A stretch of 64,000 nucleotides of DNA from Tetracentron sinense (lineage: Eukaryota > Streptophyta > Magnoliopsida > Trochodendrales > Trochodendraceae). This document shows, piece by piece, positions 36,346 to 47,517 of the stretch; positions within the stretch are counted from its first letter, which is position 1, and each line of letters begins with the position of its first letter. The position numbers and the translations under genes are program-made. The notes beneath the pieces were generated by a model, which did no database searches, was not told the DNA's origin, and worked only from the letters and a program-made list of their open reading frames with translations. The DNA lies in contig CM026557.1 in NCBI GenBank assembly GCA_015143295.1, positions 26,693,760 through 26,757,759 on the forward strand, given 5' to 3'.

Positions 36346-37782
36346 GAGCTCTCCGTAGATATACCTGATGAGGACATTGCTGCAATCGATAAATTAAATA
36401 CAGAACAAAATTTTGCATTCAATACAATAAGTGCTTCTGTACATCGAACTCAAGGTACAATCTACTTTATTGATGGCCCTGGTGGAACTGGGAAGACATT
36501 CTTATATCGTGCATTGTTAGCTTCTATTAGAAAATCTGGAAAAATTGCAATAGCTACTGCAACCTCAGGGATAGCTGCAACTTTGATACCAGGCGGACGT
36601 ACTGCACATTCAAGATTCAAGATACCTATACGTTTGGATTCATCATCTATGTGTAACATTACGAAACAATCCGACAATGCAGAATTATTTAGACAAACCA
36701 GCATTTTCATATGGGATGAGGCAACTATGACGCATCGTCATGCTTTTGAAGCATTGGATAGAACATTGAAGGATATAATGGGCAATTCCCTACCATTTGG
36801 AGGAAAGGTATTTGTTTTGGGGGGCAACTTCCGTCAGGTTCTACCTGTTGTTACACACGGCACACGTGCAGAAACTGTTGATGCATGCTTAGTGAAATCA
36901 GACATTTGGCAACATGTTCAAGTCATCAGTCTAAAAGAGAATATGAGAGCGCGTGCAGATCCAAACTACTCAGATTTTTTACTAAGAATTGGTAATGGAG
37001 ACGAGCCATATATAGATGAAGATATGATCAAATTACCGACTGATATTGTCATTGGATACGAAAATGAAGACTCTGTTACAAACTTAATATCAGAAGTATT
37101 TCCAAGTCTTCTACAAAATGCAAATGATCGTGATTATATGGTTGACAGGGCTATATTGACGCCAACAAATGATTGTGTCGACATTCTCAATGACAAAATC
37201 ATCAAAATGTTTCCTGGAAATGAAGTCATTTACTATTCATTCGATACAGTTGAAGATGACACACTGAATTTATATCAACAAGAGTTTTTAAACTCTATTG
37301 CTCCAGGTGGTTTGCCTCCTCATAAATTGACTCTTAAACTAGGAGCGTCAATTATTCTTCTTAGAAATCTTGATCCGCAATCTGGTTTGTGCAACGGAAC
37401 TCGGTTATTATGTCGTGGCTTTCAAAGAAATCTTATTGATGCAGAAATTGCTACTGGCCTACATCGTGGGACAAGAGTTTTTCTGCCACGCATTCCTCTC
37501 AAGCCTTCAGAAAATATACAACTGCCTTTCGTTCTAAAAATGAAACAATTTCCAGTAAGGTTGAGTTTTGCTCTAACAATTAACAAGTCACAAGGTCAAA
37601 CAATTCCTCATGTTGGAATATATCTTCCGCAACATGTTTTCAGTCACGGACAATTGTATGTAGCATTATCAAGAGGGATTTCGAAAGAAAACACCAAAAT
37701 TATGGTTAAAAATGGGATCATACAAGGTAGAATCGAGACTCATACCAAAAATGTTGTATATAAGGAGGTTTTACTTACATGA
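36345..37782 (+). pseudogene. Helitron Pif1-type helicase region
   Basis: A long uninterrupted frame carrying superfamily 1 helicase motifs in order: Walker A DGPGGTGKTFLYRALL (about 36472), TATSGIAATLIPGGRTAHS, Walker B FIWDEATM (about 36706), motif III GGNFRQVLPV (about 36823; the family usually has GGDFRQ), LKENMRA, ILTPTND, and near the end SFALTINKSQGQT and LYVALSRG (about 37564-37680). It unwinds DNA behind Rep during rolling-circle transposition. It is in a different frame from Rep, yet has no internal stop, so it looks less decayed than Rep. A further exon-like piece (PPLKRARPTYLGHIL, about 37945) follows after a likely intron. Confidence 0.92.
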
Positions 37783-38178
37783 GGAAGGTATTACATTTTT
37801 TTTATCATATATTCTATCTTATATTGTAAATTTTTTAAAAATATATATATTAATTCTCTTATTGTTTGTCAAACAGAAAAGAATCATAAAATCTCAATTT
37901 CCAATATTTCAAGAAAGAGATACAGAGATGCTGATGACTTCACTGAACCACCACTCAAACGTGCTCGACCAACATATTTGGGGCATATACTTGCAAATAA
38001 TAAAATTTCAATAACTTCTCATGATTGGCCTAAACGGACAAATGAGAAATCAATTTTTGTACACATTTGGCCAAACGATCTTTCTACAATATTGGCTCGG
38101 AAAGTAATGGAATTGCGGCTTTCAACCACAAGATCACAGATATATACAACGTTAAGTCATGATTATTGTGTTTTATAA

Positions 38179-38750
38179 AGATTAATTTCTTAGATATATT
38201 GTAATTACAGTTTTTTTTTATTTTTTAATCGTTACAGGAGTCGCATCTTTCAGACAAATCTCTATATATTTGGTGATGGAGAAGTATTTTGTACGTTAAT
38301 GTTTTCAATTAATTTTTCGTCTCTTCTGTTCTACATTCGCTACACATAACATTCTGTTTTTCATCGCATTTGTTTCATTCTATTTATGTCTTCATTGTTT
38401 ACTAAGTCTTTACTATAATGAAATCTATTAAATGAAATGTGCATCCTTACTGGTCAAATTTGTCTTTTGCATTTTCGCCTCACACTGATGCTCTGGTGTT
38501 TGTTATGCATATGTTTAGTTTTTGACCAGAGTCGCCCCCAATATTGCAACCTCAAGAACGTTCTATGGAAGACACGTGCGATGCAATGTCTAGCATTGGG
38601 TTCCAAACCCTGGAAGCACTCTCGAAAGGTACATTGTTTACTTTTTTTTCTTTGCTTTTTCTGTAGGTGGTCACCTGTTTGGATATGGTGGAGGTGGCGA
38701 CTTAGATTCCGGAATCTCTCTCTCTCTCTCTCTCTTCTTCCACATTCTAA
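38179..38750. other. Helitron 3' part, unassigned
   Basis: AT-rich DNA with a short exon-like piece at about 38530-38628 (LQPQERSMEDTCDAMSSIGF, ending AAG|GTACA) that I do not recognise. A palindrome AGATTCCGGAATCT (38704-38717) and a (CT)n run (38716-38735) precede the next element start. Confidence 0.4.
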
Positions 38751-39244
38751 CATCTCTACTATTATATTGAGAGAAAATGAGGGATAGCAGCATGACATAG
38801 ATTTTCTATTTCATTGTTAGTTACCTTTTTTTCATTTCATGATCTCTGTTTTTCAAAATGTTTTGCCTTTTGATTTTGGCAAGTAGGATTGGATTGGTCC
38901 TCAACCTCTTTAACCTGCCTGTGTATCTTATGGCAAATAGGATTGGTCCTCACACATACAACTAAACACAAAAACCATATGATGACCATCAGGTTCAGGC
39001 AATGTACAGTTATTGTACCAATGGATCTCTACATCATCTTTCTAATGCTTGATCATTGTTTTAATGGAATAAGAGCAACACATACAGGGAGTGATGTGGT
39101 CTAATGGATAAGCACTTATATGTTGGATACCCGTTTGCATTTTGTTTATAAAAAATGATAGGTAAACATGTTAGGAGATACTTTTTTTATGTTCATGTTT
39201 CATCGCTCCTCTTTTTTCTTATATTTTTTTTTGAACTTTGACAG

Positions 39245-39555
39245 GTTCAATGTTGGGAGATACTGAGGACAGGAGCGATGGTTGGGAGTATGCCAAAGGC
39301 ATCCATTTCGCATGACCAGCCGGTAAAATATCGTTGCTCATAGAATTCAGAAGGCCCACTTTTGTGTTATTGAATTTAAACTGATGACATTATAATTTTG
39401 TGGGTTCTTTGCTCAAGTTGGAAAGATGACAAAACAACTATATTTTTTGGAGGGTGTGACAAGCAAGTGAAGATGTGACCATTGATGTCTGGTGGCCAAC
39501 CCATGACTGTGGCCATGAATCTCTTAGTTACAGGAAGCTTGGACAGAACTCTGAA
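39245..39555 (+). pseudogene. RAE1: Captured RAE1/GLE2 (WD40 mRNA-export factor) fragment
   Basis: Two exon pieces with an intron between them: 39245-39322 reads VQCWEILRTG...PKASISHDQP, and 39404-39555 reads VLCSSWKDDKTT, FGGCDKQVKM, SGGQPMTVAMN and LLVTGSLDRTLK. This is the highly conserved start of the RAE1 beta-propeller, which binds NUP98 at nuclear pores. The intron shows that genomic DNA was copied, as Helitrons do. Decay: the Trp expected after KVKM is a TGA (39476-39478), about 14 codons between TVAM and NLLV are missing, and the second exon's acceptor is GG in place of AG. Acceptor of exon 1 (GACAG) and donors (CCG|GTAAA, GAA|GTAAG) are fine. Only a small part of the about 350-residue protein is present. 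Confidence 0.85.
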
Positions 39556-39854
39556 GTAAGCATCAATTGATTTCTGTATTTATTTTGCAACAACCCAAAA
39601 TTGTTATAGTAGTCAGAGTGATATTTTGGTCAGAAATTTGTGTTAGTTATTGCTAATATAAGTGCCAATATTAATGGCATGCTTATGATTTTGAGAAGAA
39701 CACAAGTTATGTTTTCTAAGCAATTGATGTAGATTTTAGGCCAGTCATTTTTTGTTTTTTTTGCATAATGTATAGATTGCTTTTGTTCCTTGACAATTCT
39801 TGACATTTCAAAATGTAGTAAGAGGATTCTAATATTGAAGGTTCATTAAGGAAC

Positions 39855-40320
39855 TGTTAGAGAGATAAATTAAGTGTGGGTCTATTAGAGAGAGTAAGTC
39901 AGGGGTTACTGTTAGAGAGAGAAAGTGGTTCGGGGTATTGTTAGTTTGATTTTTGCCATTTTATATTGAAGTTTTCTTGGATGATGATTTGTGAAATATT
40001 CTATTCTTCAATTGCTAGAATTCAATAGATATTGGAAGCTTCGAATATGCAGTGTCATTTCACGGAAGAGTGGTCTTAAAGAGAAGATTCTAATTTAGAT
40101 TTAAAAGACTGTTAGAGAGATAAAGTCAGTGTGGGTCTGTTAGAGAGAGAAAGTGTGGGTTACTGTTAGAGAGGGAAATTGGTGTGGAGTACTGTTAGTT
40201 GGATTTTTTGCCAATTTGAATTGAAGTTTTGTTGGATGATGATTCACGAAATAGTGGTTCTTCAATTGTTGGAATTCAATAGATATTCAAATCTGCAGTA
40301 TCATTTCACGGAAGAGTTGA
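39855..40320. repeat. Tandem duplication of about 220-250 bp
   Basis: ACTGTTAGAGAGATAAA ... GATTTTTGCC ... TGGATGATGATT ... ATTCAATAGATATT ... CATTTCACGGAAGAGT occurs at about 39855-40072 and again at about 40106-40318. Within each unit the GTTAGAGAGA motif is itself repeated three times. Confidence 0.75.
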
Positions 40321-41715
40321 GTTTTATTCATTTATTGCCATATTCCTCTTATTTTCGGATAGTCCATAGTTAGTTGGTTACCCAAATTGCAGTTGGATTA
40401 GATCTTTTGTGGCCATTCGATATGAAAGGAGGGCCCACTTTTGTCTTTGTTGCACCACAATTTTCTCCTTTTAATTCCTTTGTGATTTTTAATTACAGGT
40501 GCTCAGTTTTGGTTCATGTGAAGGATATGTTTGCTTTTGGGATGATGGGTGCTTATATGACTGATATAAGAGGATAGGCGTACCTGTTATATGGCTAATA
40601 TAAAAGGGCTGAGGGCAGAAACATAGGTGGGGCTGCATAAGAGAGATGTGGTGATATAAGGTTTGTTTATACAGGGGACTGAGATGGTGTTGCATATGAG
40701 ATTTGATAAGTTCTTTTTAGAGGATGAAGTTTCTATATGGGGTGTACATGGGGCTGGTTTGAAAGGGATGGGGGGCCATGCAGATGTGAAGGGGTGGTCT
40801 TTGAGGGGGTGTGTTCAAAGGATATATAACGTGAGAAGGGCGTATGCTGATTGTAGAGCTGTAGTGAGGGCGCTACTGTGAGGTGACTCTAAGAGGGGTA
40901 GGTTGCTTCTCTTGGATGTGAAGTGCAAAGGTTAGGTTGAGTGAGTTGATTCGGCCCCCAAATATGTCTCCCTATTTCCCTAATTTTTTATTCAACCAAA
41001 TAGTCGAATTAGGATTCATGCAATGCAATTTCATGAATTCAGTACTGTATCCAAATGATAGAATTTTGAACTCTATGAAATTCAATTCAATGATTTTTAA
41101 TTCCATAGAATTCAATTTTTTTAAGATTAATTCCAATTCCATAAATCCAAATGCATATATATGGGTTAATATGGGTTAGTTCAACGAGCTTTAGGAAGAG
41201 TTGATGCTCTTCATTCATTTCATTAAGTCATACCCTGCAAACGACTGTAGTTGGATTTCAGCCAATGAAAGTGGAAAATAAAGAAAAACAATGCAGATTA
41301 ACCAATTTATTCTACGGATATATAGGGATTCCTTACTTTTAGAGTTAGTAAAATTAGGATTTTTAGGATCAACATGCCTTAAACGTGGAGTGCAATCATA
41401 CCATTATTATTTTATCAAATCCTATCATAACTTGCCAACTAAAAGACCATCGACGAGAATGGTGGTGCTACAAGTTTTATTGGGTTTTTACATCACTGAC
41501 ATCATTAGGTTCAGTATACTCCACCTTCTAATAATAAAGTTAGACAAAATTAGTCACATTGAATTAAAAAATTAACTTCAGTTAGACTCTAGCATATCGT
41601 CAAAACACGATTTGAGATCAACTATTGTATTGCATTTCACATGTATTCAAATTATTCTTTTCCATCAAAATATTGTTTATGTTTATTTTTTTTCCTATAA
41701 GTAGAACTGTTCACT
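40321..41715. other. Helitron 3' cargo, unassigned
   Basis: An exon-like piece follows an acceptor at 40495-40499 (TTACAG|GTGCTCAG) but matches nothing I know. 40640-40880 is G-rich with one short open frame and no motif. 40990-41130 is dense in AATTCAAT/ATTGAATT-like short inverted motifs. No terminator or gene was established. Confidence 0.4.
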
Positions 41716-41743
41716 CACGTGCATCGCACGTGCATTCTGCTAG
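41716..41743 (+). other. Helitron 3' terminus: hairpin plus CTAG
   Basis: Seven-base perfect stem CACGTGC/GCACGTG with loop ATC, then CATTCTG and CTAG, followed by T. This is the termination signal that Helitron Rep recognises. Confidence 0.9.
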
Positions 41744-42213
41744 TATTACAATAAAGATAATTCCTGGAATGAAGAAGAACAAAAGCAAGATTCGATTGAA
41801 CTAATTTAATTTAATATTTATGTTTAACAAATTTATTTAGAATATCTAAGTAATGTGTTATTACATTTTTTTTCTCATATAAGTCTAATATTACATAGCT
41901 ATTAACAAATTTTTATAATTATCAATATTCACATTTAATACAATGATAAAGAAGCAACTCATGCACCTTCGGAGGGTGAGGGTTGATCAAGTATGATTGA
42001 GTTTGTGTTTTTTGCTAAATCATCATTCAAACACATTTTATATATTTGTTTTTTTATTATTTTTTTGCAGTAAATTATTGAAGTTGATATTTTGTCTATA
42101 TTTATTCACATTTAATTAATATTTACAAATTTAATTAATATTTAAAATTTTACTAAGTTCCTATTATTCCAATATTTATGGTCTATTCTAAATACTATTA
42201 TTCCAATATTTTA
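41744..42213. other. AT-rich spacer right of the Helitron
   Basis: Low-complexity AT-rich sequence, with ATTTAATTAATATTT-type strings. Nothing recognised. Confidence 0.4.
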
Positions 42214-42310
42214 TGTATATAATTTATGAGAGAAACTTATTATAGATTCAACAATAACCTATAGACATATAAGAAAATTTGCAAACTGCCCAAAAGGATT
42301 CTACATTTAC

Positions 42311-43781
42311 TGAAAAAATTCGGTGAACCTCAAATCAAGGGTTTGAGTTGAGAATCTCACAAGTTCAAGAGGGGAAGTTTCAATTTCCCTAAAATTCTAT
42401 CTACCCTTAGTATTTTAATGTTTAAGTTATTAAGTTAAGGGATGATGGATTTAAATGCGGAAATAGGAAAAACAATCAAACCATAACACAAGGATTTTTA
42501 CGTGGAAACCCTTCCGGGAAAAACCACGGGACCTAGTCCAGCTATGAGAATCCACTAAGACAAAGTAAACAAGAACTTACAAGACTTAAACTTGACTCAT
42601 TCGGACTCGACACTACGATCCTTCAGTTCTTAGTCCTTCACGCCTTGAAAAGTCATCATGTACTCACAAGTCCCGTGATCAACCGCAGCCGCTCGTACTT
42701 CTCTTTGTGTCTCGAAAACAATCCAGGATCTTTCGATCGATTTCCGTCAATGACGGCTTCGGATTCCACCGACCAAATCACACTACCACAATCTTTCTCA
42801 GATCAATCTCCTTTGCAAAGGCTCCTGAACACTCCGGCCAAGGTGTTCTATCCAGAACGGGTTGATGATTTTATAAAAATCAACACCTAGATGGACTCCT
42901 TCAAAGGACAAGTCCAAATAAGCAAAATTGAAACTTTGGGCTTGCAAACTCTAGGTTGAATGCACTTACAAAGGGGAGGAGAACACTAAGTTTCCAGAGT
43001 TTTTATAAACTCTAGAAGGAATTAAAAACCCTCTCTATACTCCCCCAAAGATGTACCCCACAAGCTAGAAGGTTTCACACTTTATAGAGAATCACAAACA
43101 ATGTTTGGAAGTTGCTAAAAGTGATTAAAAACCAAAGAGGCAAGCAAAAAACCGGATTTGGCAAAATTCTCATATCAAGGTCGACCCTGGGAGTCACTTG
43201 GGTTGACCCAACATGCCACTTCGGTCGACTGAAAGGTCCTCTAGGGTCGACCCTCAATATTTTGACTCTCTGCCCATTTTTTCCATACAAAATTTGGGAT
43301 ACTCAGGGTTGACCTTGAAGTGACAACCTGATTTTAAAAATTCATTTTCAGCTCTCGCTCCCTTCACAAAAGTTGTAGCTCTTTTTGACGCGGTCGATTT
43401 GATATATTATGGACTAAAATCTGAGCTATGGTTTGAGAGATATGCCACCTAAAAGCAACCTTGGTTTTTTGACAAATTTCAGAATTTTTAGCTTATTTTT
43501 CACTGCATATCTAATCTCTTAGGGTCCGTATGATTAGTCTAGGTCACTTAACACCTAAGGTATCATATTATGTTTATTCTAAGTCAATTCCCACTTATGG
43601 TAGTATGGTATCTAGGTCACTTACCATCCTATGAAGGAAATGATCAACCAAGTCTTCAATAGTCTTCAACTTCACTTGTTTGCGGATGCTTGACAGCAAA
43701 GACACAAGATACACACCTAAACACTTAGACTCACTTCTTTTGACACCAGAATATGCCAACGCAAAAATCATGGACTTTACA
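42311..43781 (-). repeat. SIRE-like element 3' LTR
   Basis: 1471 bp. Around 43180-43320 it carries several near-palindromic GGTCGACC/GGGTTGACC motifs. It is 21 bp shorter than its partner, chiefly at one such motif. Confidence 0.88.
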
Positions 43782-45599
43782 ATCTCCCCTTTGGCAATTT
43801 CGTGGCAAAACCAAACTGAAGTACATAACTTGACACAAACTCACCCAAACACAACAAAACGGTGAATTAGGACATTACATGACTCCAACAATATTTCATG
43901 ACACCATTTGACAAATCATCTTAAATTAAGACACTTAAGCTCTCATCAAGCAAAATATGTCTGCTGCAACCCTGCACCTGCACATGCTCATAAACAAAAC
44001 ACCCAGTGAAGCATATATGGAATATAAAAATAAATAAGCACAGGTAATGCAAGGAATGTACTGAACTTGAGAAATAATACACAACATTCTCCCCCTTTTT
44101 GACAAAATTGCCAAAGGTTAGGCAGGATGCCAATATCACAAAGAATATGAAAATTTAGTACATGAGTAATATCAAGGCAAATACAATTCATCCAAGTAAG
44201 AGCAGACAATGCGGGAACTTAAGAGCCCGAACAAGATAGAAATATAAAGCACAAACTCCCCCACAACAACTCAAGCACAAACTCCCCCTGAACAACTCAA
44301 CTTGATCTTCTCCCCCTAAGATCAAGGACACCACCAAAAGCAGGACACTTATGCTAGAAAGGCCCATGCCAAACAAAAAAAACACACAAAAAAATTTCAT
44401 ATGTTACACAAACATGTATCAAAAGCATTCCAAGCAGTAGTAATTTAGATTACAAATCCAATGAAGAACATGATTAGTTAGTCCGACTGAAGATACACAA
44501 TCTAACTAAATCTCATGGAATGCTAAATTATAGCAAATTCACTTAGACACATTTAGTGAACAGTTCAAAAAATGAAGCAATATGTGTGTAGTGGTGGTCT
44601 GACTAGATACTAAGTCAAGGTTTATTTCTATTTCTAAGGATATGACATTAACCACTAAGGGGACTCTTGGAGATATATATCATAGAAGTTAAACCTAGTT
44701 AGATCCAAATATGCTGATTTTTAAAAAAAAAAATATTTTGGTGGACCTTTATCCATTTTATTTGACTCATTATTTTTCTTTTACTATTGGTCAAATAACT
44801 CCGAACTTGGTAAGATTTCTTTTGATGTTCTTTTTCTGAACATATCTTTTCATGCAATGATGACTTTCACACTATCTAGGTAGATAGTCCTGGCTATTGG
44901 TAACAGGGGCTTTCACTCTAGTGATCCAGATAAATACCTACTGTCCGCCTAGGTAGCCATTTCATACTATTTGCATCCAATAGTGTCTTCACACTAGCCC
45001 AGTAGGTAGCCTTTTTCATTGCAACAATTTTAGTTCATGGAGGATACACAAAATGAGGATGATTAACAAATATGGTCATTCTAGATTGGTCATCCAAGGT
45101 CACACTATTGGGATAAGTCATACACTATTGGGATCAGTCAGAGTGCATGTGAAATTTGTAAAGCATACGCACATGAATAAGTCTCTAACTGTTCAAGATA
45201 AAATCAGTCTAATTTTTAGCCTAACTAAGTGACTATGAAGGTGATATATCCTCAATCAGCAACAAACTCATGTTCAACCCTGGACAAGTATAGAAATAAT
45301 GATCACACAAGGAATGCAGATCATGCAAGTCAAACAAGGGCAACATGAAAAAAAATCTTTTTAGATTTTATGGTTTTTTAATGTTTTTGGATTTTTTAAA
45401 ATAAAGAAATCAGAAAAACATACCAAAGCAAATAAACACTAGTAAAAAGGAAAAAAAATACTAGTACACAAATAGCATAGCACTAGGACAAGATAGAACA
45501 TTGACAGTACACCCTAGGCTATGACAGGCATGAGCTAAGTAAAGTCCTTCAGGTATTCATTTCTCACCCAAACGGTTTTAAAAGTTTGATTGACCCTTT
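43782..45599 (-). other. SIRE-like internal spacer
   Basis: 1.8 kb where pol would be expected. No enzyme motif in any frame. It has several purine-rich tracts on the minus strand (for example GGGGGAGAAGATCAAG near 44310) like those found near the 3' end of SIRE elements. Confidence 0.6.
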
Positions 45600-46900
45600 G
45601 GTCTCTAACCGTTTCAGTTGAGGTAGGTATGACTTTTTGCCTCTTCCTCTTGTTCCTCATTTTTCAGGATTGAGTCCTACACTTATGGCGGACATTATGG
45701 TTCTCTTCGTTACCTCCTTTATATCTAGCATAAAGAGTGTCATGACCATGCCACTGTCTAGAGTTGTGAGCAATTTTCATCACATCTTCACACAAACTCC
45801 TAGACTTCTCCACTAGGACCTCAACTCTCCTTTGAAGATTCCCATTAAAATTATTGTGGTTCTCAAAACCATGATTGGACATTCTTTGAAGTTTAGGACA
45901 TCGAGGCTTAATATGACCCTTCACTCCACAATTATGACATGTAGGAATGAATTTCTGAGTTGAAGGGTTTTTCCCTTTAGCAGGAGGGCACCTTTTAGCA
46001 CCAGGCTCAGTGTTCGAGGTGGATGGAGTTCCCTTCTCATCTCCACACCTCTGATTTTGCTCAAGATCAGTCAACTTGATTTCAAGACTTGTCTTTTCAT
46101 CAAGACACACATGTAAATCAGATTCAAGTAGCTGAGTCTTGGCAAGGAGGAAAACCTTCTCTTCCTCAAGCTGTGACACAAGAGCTCTCAACCCTGAAGC
46201 CACTTGGTCTAAGGCATCTTTTTCCATTTCAATAGATTTGATCTTTTTGGACATGAAAAATTGAACCTTTTTAAGCTTTAGGCATTTCTGAAATAGCTCA
46301 TCATAAGCTGCTTCAAGGTCTCCCTCAGAATCTGAGTCATTTTGACTCTCATCATCCTCCTCACCATCATTACAGTGTTGGTTACTCACAATATTTAAAG
46401 AAGATTCCTCAATCCCAGATAAGGATGCAGTGAAAGCCACATAACCCCTAGTCTCCTCACAAGAACTATCTGATTCATCAGATTCAGATTCACTGTCATC
46501 CCTTGTCTTGCCCTTAATTCTTTTCTTATTAGAGCATTCAGCGGCAATATGGCCGTAGCCTTGGCATTCATAACATTGAACACCTTAGGATTTCTTGTCC
46601 ACATTTTTAAAATATTTCTTGTTTTCAAAGTGCTTGGACTTGGGCTTTTCAAGAGATTTTTATCATTTCAGATTAAATCTCTTATTAAGTTTCAAAAATT
46701 TTCTGAATTTCTTTGCAAATAATGCCAACTTTTCTTCTTCATCCTTAGAGTCACTATCTGAACCATCTATGGGTTCCTTGACGGATTTCAAGGTAATGGA
46801 TTTTGGTTTCTTAGATGGGTTTAGATTTAACTCATAGGTTTGGAGAAAACCAACTAACTCTTCAATTTTGAGAGCATCAACATTTTTGCTCTCTTCGATG
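45600..46900 (-). pseudogene. SIRE-like gag region (fossil)
   Basis: Read on the minus strand it holds two zinc knuckles, CYECQGYGHIAAEC (about 46570-46530) and CHNCGVKGHIKPRCP (about 45945-45900), separated by an acidic Ser/Asp/Glu-rich stretch and a coiled-coil-like region rich in Leu, Lys and Glu (about 46320-46060). This double-knuckle layout with a long acidic coil is typical of SIRE/Maximus Gag. Upstream towards 47500 are weaker Gag traces. The region has a few interruptions. Confidence 0.75.
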
Positions 46901-47517
46901 GCGGTAACCTGCGATCAAAATCTCTTAGGTAGAGATCTCAAAATTTTTCTAACAATTTTGGACTCAGGAATTCTTTCCCCTAGATTGAAGCTAAAATTGA
47001 CAATGTCACTCAAATTAACATAAAAACTATCAAAAGTTTCATCATCATTCATTATCAACTTTTCAAACTTAGAGGTTAGTATTTAAAGTTTGGAGATCTT
47101 GACAATTGTAGTCCCTTCATGGGTAATTTGAAGAATGTCTCATGCCTTATTCAAAGTGTCACATTTAGAAATACGTCGAAATTCTTCGAGTGTGACAACG
47201 ACGAAGATTGCATTTAGACCCTTACTGTTCCATCTACAATTTTTAAGTTCTACATTGGTCCATTCAGAAGAAGGTTTAGGGATGGTCTGGTCATTTATGG
47301 TCTTTGTTGGATGGGTCTAACCTTGTTCAATGGAGAACCATACTCTCTCGTCTAATAATTTTAGAAACGCTCTCATTCAAGCTGTCCAATAGACATAATT
47401 ATTCTGATCAAATAATGGAGATAAGAGATGGATCCTCTCTCTCTTTGGAGATTCATATTCACCGAATATAAGAATGAGATCGCACTAAAAAGTTAGTGAA
47501 CTTGCTCTAATACCAGT

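Larger units (their letters stand above)
19848..41743 (+). mobile_element. Large Rep-helicase Helitron carrying a nested Tekay element
   Basis: The proposed 5' end is TCTTTACTATTATAATGCGA, preceded by A (19847), the plant Helitron start pattern. The 3' end is a perfect hairpin CACGTGC-ATC-GCACGTG (41716-41732), then 10-12 bases and CTAG (41740-41743), followed by T. Helitrons insert between A and T without duplicating the target, as seen. Removing the 9.7-kb Tekay insertion leaves about 12.2 kb, usual for an autonomous plant Helitron. It contains promoter-like pyrimidine-rich leader (20000-20170), a tandem array, a broken Rep-Pif1 gene and a RAE1 gene fragment. A second 5'-end-like signal at 38751 means the right 3 kb may be a separate shorter Helitron. 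Confidence 0.6.
38751..41743 (+). mobile_element. Possible nested non-autonomous Helitron with RAE1 fragment
   Basis: TCTCTACTATTATATTGAGA at 38751, preceded by A, is a second Helitron 5' terminus. With the shared CTAG end at 41743 it would define a 2993-bp element without Rep or helicase. It holds the RAE1 gene fragment and a local duplication. Whether it inserted into the larger Helitron or both 5' ends used the same 3' end cannot be told from the window. Confidence 0.5.

Noticed and set aside
38437-38798. Open frames of 114-116 codons on both strands
   Set aside because: They run through a (CT)n repeat and across the Helitron-like start at 38751 and have no domain.
39089-39125. tRNA-like string GTGGTCTAATGGATAAGCAC
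   Set aside because: Resembles an A box of tRNA-Arg but there is no acceptor stem, anticodon arm or B box downstream.
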